From: Leishmania donovani
Lineage: Eukaryota > Euglenozoa > Kinetoplastea > Trypanosomatida > Trypanosomatidae
Length of the DNA stretch: 36,462 nucleotides
Reading direction: 5' to 3'
Assembly: GCF_000227135.1 (NCBI RefSeq)
Contig: NC_018241.1
Location: 262,091-298,552 of the forward strand
Made by a program: the position numbers and the translations under genes. The notes under the pieces were generated by a model. That model ran no database searches. It was not told the origin of the DNA and saw only the letters and a list, made by a program, of their open reading frames with translations. Of the stretch, positions 28,515-36,462 are shown piece by piece; positions within the stretch are counted from its first letter, which is position 1; each line of letters opens with the position of its first letter.

Positions 28515-31224
28515 CTCCAGCGTGCGTGCTTGGGCAATGCTTGGCGGCTTTTGTGCACAGGGGGAAGGTGGGAGGGGGTAAAGAAGGCGCGGGGATGATA
28601 ATGGAGAGGCCAGGCGGTACACATGAACAGCAACCGCACCAATCAACAAGGGCGAATGCGGCGACGCTTCCTTTGAGGGGGACCGAACACCTGAGAGTGC
28701 GAGAAAAGCGGGGAGATGGGTGGAGAGGCGCACTCTCCGTCTTGGCGAGTCTGTCTGTTCGAGCCTGCGGGCGAAGGGCGAGCGGGTGAGGGGTGCTGCT
28801 TGCTCTGAGTGGGATGTCGAGCCAGACGTGTGCGCGCGTGTGTGTCAACACAAAAGGGCATGCAAAACTGCGCGACGGGGCTCAGACAACAAATAGAGAG
28901 CAGTGAAGAAGTCGTGGATGGACAGGGAACACGAGTAGCGAGGTAGGGCGTGGAAAAGAGAGACGGAGGTGCGACCACACAACTGGCGTGCACGTGAGAG
29001 TGCGTGGGCTCTGCTCCAAGGCTGTTCTCATCCCCGTGAAGGTGTGCTCTGTCGGGTCCACGACCCAGCAAGCAGATGAGCGCACGCTTGCTTCGCACAG
29101 AAGCTCCGGGGAAGAACGGCATGAGGCGGAGATGCCGTGGTGGATGCCCCACGAACGGAGATGCTTCCAAGACCCATTTTGTTTCTCTTCGCGTTCACCC
29201 TATCAGGCGTATTTTCCTTGTTTCCGGCTCAGTGGCTGGGGCGCTGCTCCACTACCCCGCCAAACAAACACGCGTCCCGATGCGCGCACACCTACTGGAG
29301 TCCCCAGTGCGAACAGGAGCGACGAGTGAGGGGGGAGGAGGGGAAGGGAGGGGGGGGGGGGACGGATTCCGGCATGCACGCGTGCATTCAAGCGTGTGTG
29401 TCTGGGCGTGGGCAAGCACCCGGTGCTATGCGCATACACACGCTGAACGGCGTTCGCAGCAGTGACCACACACATACGCACACAACAGAGGAGACCGCGG
29501 CAAGAGCAACGACGGAGGGCCGGCGTGGCAGAAAAGGGAATGGGAAAAAGGGGTGGTGATGGCTGGGAATGATGCCCTGCCTCGATGGCGGCACCCCGCT
29601 CCCCGTGCATCGGGAGAAGGGATCGCAGGGATGAAGGACAACGGACGCGGAAAGACGACAGGGATGGCGGGAGAGCGCACCTCTCATCACCACAGCAACC
29701 ACAAACACGCGCACATACACGCATGCGTACACTAGGACGGACAGACGCTGAGGTAGACCTCGCTCATGCGCTCCTTTTACACACAGACCGAAACGAGCAG
29801 ACACCACGCGTGCCGGAGCGCGCTGCGCAGGTGCACTTCGATCGCAGCAACAACAGCAACAAAACGTGAAACGCGACGGGAGAATGAGTGGTGGGGGAAG
29901 CGAGGGGAGAGGAGGGGTGCGCGTGGCGAAGCTATACACATGCGCACAATAAAATCACCACAAAACAGAGCAACCAAGAAGGAGAGCAACGAACAAGGGA
30001 GGAGAAGGACACGAACGGGGCGAGGGACAAACACGGCCCATCGTGCCCCACACCTGCACACACACACACACACATACACACATATGCGAAGAGAGCTGCC
30101 ACCCACCAAGCGACCGGCGACACGGCGCCGGTCGCCCACTCGCCGCCAGAAACGGCGAAGGCAACCATCAGGGGGCGAGAAAAGTTCTCGCCACAGCGGA
30201 GGCGAAAATGAGAAAAATGCGTCGCAACGACAACACTTGGCTCAGCACCACCTTTATATGTATATGTGTACATGCATGTGATATATATATATATATTCCG
30301 CGGCGCATGCAGGCCCGACTCAAAACTCGAGATGAGAGAGAGAGGGAGTAAGAGCCGGTCGGCCACACACGCCAAAACACAATGGCCACCCGTCACGATG
30401 GGCTTACGGTAAAGAACGGAGACGGAAAACGTACAAAGAAGGGAAAGAGGGGGAGGGACCCTTGCGGAGTTGGGGAGGGGAGAGCGCGAAGGGAAAACAG
30501 AAGGCAGGCACGCAAAGAGGTGGAGAGAGAGGAGGCGAGACACGTGCGCACACACTGCCGTTGACCGTCTTGCGTGCCGATGCAGCAGATTCCGTCGCCG
30601 CTATGCGTGTTCGTGTGCGCGTCGTTGCGCCAACGTTGAGCATGCCTTGTGGTTTCCCCTTGCGCGCGCGCACACACACACGGAAAAAAAATAGTGAAGA
30701 GAATACCGAAAGCAGCGCGGAACGTTGGAAATACACCCGTGAAGAGAGGAAGCGAGAATAGGAAGCATACATCAAGACGCGGGGAGAGAAGGGAACGAGC
30801 GAACGAGGCAACAAAACATCAGCGGCCTCCACACACACACACACACACAACGAATAATGCGAGGAAGGGCAATAAAGACGCCGTTACATGGGCCAGCGAC
30901 GCCGAGTCGGCAAAGGGAGACTCACCAGACACACGAGGATAGCGACGACGGCGACGCTCCGCGCGCGTGTGCAGCGCAGATGATGACGGGCTTCCTGGGG
31001 GCTCATGCAGCCATAAACAGAGGAATAACGGGAGAGAGCCGCAGAGCGACTGGCAGGAGGCGGAGGGGGGAGGGGCTTGTGCACAATGCGCAACAGCTGA
31101 GGTGGTTGCGGTGCGCATCGCTTCGCCCTCCTGCCCTTTCCCTCCTTCGCCCGCTGAGCAGCCCCCATCCCCTGTCTGCACGCTTCCCTATCCAGATGAC
31201 ACCTGTGCAACGGACCATGTGCCA
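28515..31224. other. Spacer: presumed 3' UTR of the gene at 31225
   Basis: About 2.7 kb without a supportable gene. Contains a G-run at 29350-29361, CA repeats at 30057-30073 and 30830-30849, and an AT repeat at 30281-30297. Open frames here are low-complexity. Confidence 0.6.
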
Positions 31225-32427
31225 CTACGCCGCCGTGGGCTTCGCGCCGGCGACGGCGGGGGTGGTGACGCCATTGCCGTTCATCTCGCCTTTGAACTTG
31301 CCCTCCCTCGCCTGCTGCTCCTTGCGCGCCAGCACGAGGCTGTTCTCGTGTACGCGCTTGTCCAGGTACAGCTCCTTGAACAGCACCGCGAACAGCACGC
31401 AGTAGCTGCCATACATCAGCATGCCCATGCGCATACATGTTGGGTCGCTGTCACAGCCCCAGAACCGGTCAGACATGTCGAACGCGGGCACCTGCGACGC
31501 CAGCGCGCCAGTCGTCACGACGCTCTTCGCGTTGCAGTACGCGTGGTAGGCGTTGCTGAGCACCACCTCGAAGAGCTTGAAGAAGAGCGTGTTGCTGTAC
31601 TCGGGGCCCAGCCAGTACTGGAAGTACGTGTACACGGTGATGTACATGCCAATGAACATCTGCAGCACCTGCAGCAGCGTGATCACCGGCGCGAAGGGGC
31701 GAATCGACTTGCGCAGCCCCATCATGACGAGGAAGTAGTAGAAGTACATGAAGGAGTGCACGAAGTAGTTCATGGCGCAGAAGACGATGCCGCTCGGGAT
31801 GAGCACGTATGAGGCATGCCAACAGTAGATGGCGGTGACGATGTGGTGGTACCAGTGCAGAAAGGAGACGGGCTTGCGCTGCAGCACGAGGAAGAGCGTG
31901 TCGAGCAGCTCGGGTGTCTTGAGGTACATGAAGAGCGCCGTGTAAAATGCGCGCGGGCCGTCATAGTTCTTGTCCAGAAGCTGGTGCGTGTATGTCGCGA
32001 TGCGGGGGTTGTGCTTGTGGATGTTGCTGTGGTCGAAGGCGCCATCCGGGCTTGGGGCGTAGTAATCGTTGCGGAGTTGTTTGCCCCCGAAGTTCTCCGA
32101 GTGACGCACGGACAGCTGCGCGCAGCACGTCGCGTGGAAGCCTTTTTCGATCCAGATCGCGTGAAAGAGGTTCTGCACACAGTAATAGGAGCCGAACACC
32201 GACACAAGAGACAGGGCAAGGTTCCAGGCAGCGACGAGGTACGTGATGTCAAACTTCCACCCACGCCGCTCAATCAGCCCAGGAAGGAAGAAGACGATGA
32301 TGAGGTACAGCAGGGCGGCGTAGAGCGGGTAGTCGGGTGCGGCGTCAAGGAAGTTGCGCGCAGAACTGCCCTTGAAGCTGGCTGGAGTGTTGATCCACTC
32401 CATGGCCCATTCGTAGAGGGAGGACAT
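31225..32427 (-). CDS. Fatty acid elongase, LKTPELLDT subfamily, copy C
   Basis: 400 residues from ATG 32427 (the in-frame codon at 32436 is TTG) to the stop at 31225. First gene of the cluster in transcription order within the window and the longest. Boxes: KTPELLDT 170-177, HWYHH 191-195, NYFVHSFMYFYYF 220-232 and TLLQVLQ 250-256. A polar loop of about 55 residues (100-155, His/Asn/Asp-rich) separates the N-terminal hydrophobic segments from YDGPRAF. It reads YCWHASYVLIPSG where its sisters read YVWLSSYMPMPSG, just after the histidine box. The C-terminal half is otherwise near-identical to copy A until SLVLAR, then a unique tail of about 35 residues follows without a KKxx end. Confidence 0.95.
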   Translation of the reverse strand: MSSLYEWAMEWINTPASFKGSSARNFLDAAPDYPLYAALLYLIIVFFLPGLIERRGWKFDITYLVAAWNLALSLVSVFGSYYCVQNLFHAIWIEKGFHATCCAQLSVRHSENFGGKQLRNDYYAPSPDGAFDHSNIHKHNPRIATYTHQLLDKNYDGPRAFYTALFMYLKTPELLDTLFLVLQRKPVSFLHWYHHIVTAIYCWHASYVLIPSGIVFCAMNYFVHSFMYFYYFLVMMGLRKSIRPFAPVITLLQVLQMFIGMYITVYTYFQYWLGPEYSNTLFFKLFEVVLSNAYHAYCNAKSVVTTGALASQVPAFDMSDRFWGCDSDPTCMRMGMLMYGSYCVLFAVLFKELYLDKRVHENSLVLARKEQQAREGKFKGEMNGNGVTTPAVAGAKPTAA

Positions 32428-32538
32428 GACTGGCAAAGCGGGGGAGTTGATGCGTTACGTGCGACTTCTACTCTTGCGTGCGTGCGTGCGCGTGTGTGCG
32501 GAGGATGCTGAGCGGAGGGATGTGAAGAGCAGCGAACC

Positions 32539-32602
32539 CTGAAGGAGGGAAAGGGACGGGGTGGGGGAGGAAAGAAAAAGAGAGTATGACCGAGATGAAC
32601 CA
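32539..32602 (-). promoter_or_regulatory. Predicted trans-splice acceptor of the gene at 31225
   Basis: Minus strand 32602 to 32541 is almost pure pyrimidine for some 45 nt, lacks AG, and ends in TTCAG at 32539. Predicts a 111-nt 5' UTR. Strongest acceptor in the window. Confidence 0.65.
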
Positions 32603-35600
32603 CTTGTGCGGGGCAGAGGTGTGAGTTCGATGGGTGGGTGGGCTGGGAGTAGGTGAGAAGGGGAGAGGAGGGCGCTGGGAAAAGGCAATTGTCGGCGACA
32701 GGATGTAAGATAAGACCAAAAGACAAGTAGAGAATAAAGCTAAAGAGGGCGAAGAACACACATACACACACAGAGAGAGGAAAGGGCGAAAAAAAAAGCT
32801 ACAAAACAGTAGCAGAGGTTGAGGATCGTCTCGAAACGCATCCAGCCCCCCAAAAAAGCTTTTTTTTTCGACACCGATATGTGGTATATAAACCTCTCTC
32901 CCCTCTCTGCAGAGAAAAAAGAGAGAGCCTCGCGAGGTTTCCGAAATGCGACTCAGAACCAGACGAAAAGCACCTCGCCAACGACAGCGCCAGGTAGAAG
33001 AAACAGGGCAGCTGGGAGGGGGCAAGGGAATGGCGGATGAGAAGGGAGGGGGGGGAGGAGGCGTTGGTGGCGGTTGAGCTGTCTGCACACAAGAGGGTTT
33101 GCACACCAACTTGTGTGACCCGCGCACAGATGGGATGGAAAAAATGAAGAGGGGAGGGGAAGGGGGAAGGATTCTCTTGCGCGTTCGCCGCTCTGCGCTT
33201 CGCGGAGGTGGCGTTTCGCTGATATTTTTTTGTGGTCGTGCTTTCGAAATGCTTATGCGTGTGATGAGGCGGCGAAAGGGGGAGGGCTCTGGTCGAGAGA
33301 AGGACTTTCGTGGACGTGCCGAGTGGCGACACGGAGGCGAACGGACAGGGAGAGTCCTGGAGGGAGAGTACGAGGAGAGCGCAATGGTTTACACACACAA
33401 ACACATACACACACACACACACACACACACGCATACACGCGTGATGCAACCCCGATGATTTACGACGATACGCAGAGCGATGGGGATGCGAGCACAGCTG
33501 CTCTCTTTCCCTTTTCAACCTGATGGGTTGGAGGAAGGGAAGTCATTCTGCCTTCCCTCGTTCTCCTTTTCCGGTGTTTGCAGTGAAGTCACGCACGCAC
33601 TTTTCGCAGCGGCGCCGACTTTGATGCTACATTTTTCGTTTCGTTTTTTTTTTTTTCGTTGTTAGAGGGCCGTTTACCGCCCACTTTTTGCTCTGCACTG
33701 CACACGCACACGCACACGCATCCATAAGCGCACGCAGATGTTAGATTGAGTGTTCGCTTTTTCCTCCTCTGCTTCTGCGTTTCATCATCTCGCCACCGCG
33801 AAGCGTCACCCATTTTCTCTCCACCCTCGTCAGTTCCGCTGCAGGTAAAACAAAGAAAAAAGTGGCGGCCACGACCGGCAACGCTATGGAAGATTGTCGT
33901 TCTTGGCGGCGGCGCTGCCGACTAAACAGAGATTCCATAAGCCCGCGCACCGCACTCGACATAACCTTGAGGGACAGGCCACAGGCGGCCATCTCATTAA
34001 CCAAAAGCCACCAACAACAACGAAAAATAAGGCTCGAGCGGGAGAAAGAGTGCAGGCTCGGGCAGCTGCGCAAGTGGAGGTATGGGAACGGGCATTCCCG
34101 CAGGAGTCCTTTGTGCTCCCCCTTCTCACTTCTCCGCTTGTGAGGGTAGGAGCCACAGATGCCTCCCAACGGACACCCACACCCCACACGCCAGCACGCG
34201 CCCACGAATCGGTACATATGCTTTCATGATGAAGCTACGGCATTGCCTTCGACATGTCCATCGTCGCCGCTCACGCACGCACGCACTCGCACCCAGAGAG
34301 CATGAGGGAAAAGAGAAAGAGAAAGGAACAAGAGCGCGAAAACAAACACAAGTGGGAAAACAATCGAAGTAAAACAAGCCACCCGTATACATGTACATAC
34401 ATGCGCGTACGCACACACATGGCTGATCACGCAGCAAAGAGAAAGAACACACGCAGACAGACAGCGGGAGGGGGAGGGGGGTGGGGAGACTTGCCGACAA
34501 CGTGCAACGAGCAATCCGAAACAGAGACGCGAGGACGAGTGTGGTGAGGAGGGCGAAAGCAAGACGGCAGCGCGTATGAGTGCACCGTGAACCGCCGACC
34601 TGAGTCACGGAACGAGGAAACACACATACACACACATGCACTCTAAAGGGCGCGAAGGGGGGTGGGGACTGCTGGACGTTTGGAGGGCGCATCCCATTGG
34701 GCACGCGCCGGAAGGCGACTTCTTTTCCTCCCATTTTTTTGTTGCTGTTGTTGTTGCCTCTACAAAAAGAGGGGGCCGCGCATGAGCGGCGTGTGGGTTG
34801 CGACGTTTCGTCGGTCTCTCTGTGTACGCCTGGCTACCAATGAACAGCCGCTCTTCCAGCTGTGCCACTGCTTTTCGTTCGACTGCACAGGCTCAGCGCC
34901 GCGGCGAGAGAGGCCACTGCCACGACGCCCCTACACACACGCTCATAAAAGCACACACACACACACACACACACTTCTACAATCACCCACATACGCTGAG
35001 AAGCACTCGAGCACACGCATTCATGGACACAAGGCAAACAACAACCAACAAGCTAAGAATGCGAACACTTATGATTAAAACTGAGAAGCAAAAACAAACA
35101 AACAAAAAAGAGGGAGGTAGGGAGACTGAGGAAGGTGTGTGGGTGTGGGTATGTGGGAGAGAGTTAGAGAAAGAATCAGCGGCCGAGGACATGCGCATGC
35201 ACACAAACGCATTCGAAAAACAAACAAGAACCCCTCACCCCCCCAAAGAAAAAAAAAGTGATGATGAGGAAGAACGGATTCTCAAAGAGCACGCATAGAA
35301 TCACCAGCTCACTGCATCGAAGACGTGAGGAGAGCGATGCGAGCGGACGAAGAGAAATTACTTACCGTGATGCGTGCGAACAAGAGGGCAAAACAGAGAG
35401 ATAAATTCACGCAGGGGAGGGATGAGGGATGAGGTAGGTAAGAGAGGCAGATGTGCTGACGTCGCGCCATTCCCGCCCCCCCCCGCCCACCCACACATAA
35501 ACAAGTGTCCATATTTCCTACCGAAGATTTGCCTGCAATCATAGAGAAAAGCGCTGGACGAGTGGCGAAGGCGATTTGTAGACGCGAGGGGGTTCCCCAT

Positions 35601-36462
35601 CCCCCATTTTTTTTTTTGCTAGCCTGCCATAGACGGTGCCGCCAAACGTGTCGGACGTTGCCAGGTAGAGGGGGCAAGGGGGGGGGAAGGCTGACCTCTG
35701 CATTCCGCTCTTTCGGAATTGCCGCTTGCCGTTTTTTTTGATGACCTCTACGGACAGTGCAGGGTCTACCCCCTCGCTCCCGCCCTTATCCATCACGTCG
35801 TGTCCTTCGCCATGTTGCTACGTAGACCCGTCACGCGTGGTATGCGGGGTTGCGGGTAGGGCTGTCTGTAGGATTAGCGGCCGACTTGCTGTATTGAGCC
35901 GTGAAAGCGTATGGGAGATCAGTCATCCCCATGCATAAAGCGCATGACCGCGTGCGCAGCCTTTACGCAGGGCGGAGAGGGCTGACGCGCTGCCGATTTA
36001 TAGATGCCCTGCGGCTCGTCGTCTTGCAAATGGCGTGAATCCCCGAAGAGACACAGTCAGCCGCGCAGAGTCCAGCCGAGTAGATGCTATTTGCGCCTGG
36101 CGCCCGCTAACGGCTACGGGTGACGACCATCTGCTTCGTACGCGGATGCATGCGTACCGCGCCCCCTGCCCTCCTGGGGTTGCAGCCTATGTGAAGGCCG
36201 TGCTCTGCGGCAGACGCCGAAAGACGTGCGGCGCGACGTGGTTTATATTCGGTGCTGCCCGTTGGCGCCACAGGCGGAGTTCACTTTGGGCGCTCTGAGG
36301 CAGATCCGCCCACGAGGAACCGCAGTGGAGGCCTCGTGACCGTTTTCGAACAGAGCCGGCGCGTCGCCGCGAGGAAAAGACGAAAATTGTGAGGGGGCAT
36401 GTGCACGACTCGGGCGGCACACCAAAGCCGACCCATGAGCCGTCCCAGCTCTTCCTCCTTGT
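32603..36462. other. Right-hand spacer, no gene seen
   Basis: About 3.9 kb, presumably the 3' UTR and intergenic region of the next minus-strand gene outside the window. Holds CA repeats at 33407-33430 and 34952-34974, a pyrimidine-rich plus-strand block at 33480-33860, and a GC-rich, repeat-poor island from about 35640 with a possible SIDER fragment. No coding frame with recognisable motifs. Confidence 0.6.
35825..35960 (-). mobile_element. Possible degenerate SIDER fragment
   Basis: Patchy alignment to the plus strand of 5665-5775: gcgtggt..gcg, then a spaced ..gg.t.g.., and gccgac followed by t..gagc.cg. The surrounding island to about 36330 is complex sequence unlike the spacer microsatellites, consistent with an old element. 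Confidence 0.33.

Noticed and set aside
26690..28642. A 650-codon frame extending the elongase on both sides
   Set aside because: It crosses an N run and a CA repeat at one end and adds 129 low-complexity codons at the other. Alignment with the gene at 23974 fixes the start at 28255.

Overview
The window is trypanosomatid nuclear DNA, most likely Leishmania. All protein genes are intronless, lie on the minus strand and are separated by long spacers rich in CA/TG and AT microsatellites. Most starts are preceded by a pyrimidine tract ending in an AG trans-splice acceptor. There are no bacterial-type promoters, ribosome binding sites or operons. From memory, Leishmania carries a fatty acid elongase (ELO) cluster of this kind on chromosome 14. 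I cannot fix the species from sequence alone.

Every gene I can support encodes an ELO-type microsomal fatty acid elongase (3-ketoacyl-CoA synthase). Each fully sequenced copy has the family boxes K-x-x-E-x-x-D-T, H-W-Y/F-H-H, N-x-x-V/M-H-x-x-M-Y-F-Y and T-x-L-Q-x-x-Q. In transcription order (right to left) they start at 32427, 28255, 25101, 19400, 12769, 7381 and 4744, followed by at least three further copies of a near-identical 299-residue type, ending at 2681, 2254 and 31. The copies at 31, 2254, 2681, 4306 and 27337 are cut by runs of N, so the true copy number of the left array is unknown.

The proteins form two subfamilies. The left and middle genes (31 to 19400) mostly carry SKIPEMLDT; the gene at 11789 is a divergent outlier. 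The right-hand trio (23974 to 32427) carries LKTPELLDT and QRKPVSFLHWYHH. Both groups are mosaic at nucleotide level. In the left array the two ends are nearly identical while a central block around the active site differs. In the right-hand trio the C-terminal half is nearly identical while the N-terminal halves and one loop differ. This looks like tandem duplication with segmental gene conversion, giving a set of ER elongases that may differ in chain-length preference; in Trypanosoma brucei, ELO1 to ELO3 act in succession to build fatty acids from short primers.

Three copies of one retroposon-like repeat of up to about 630 bp, roughly 99 percent identical by eye, lie in the spacers at 1197-1492, 5547-6094 and 14256-14886. 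Two copies keep an end resembling the 77-79 nt hallmark of ingi/L1Tc-derived elements, which points to SIDER2. The two left copies flank the tandem array in direct orientation; the third is inverted. The other long spacers hold microsatellites, purine-rich runs and a few possible degenerate relatives of this repeat. I saw no convincing additional protein gene, tRNA, rRNA, CRISPR array or complete transposon.
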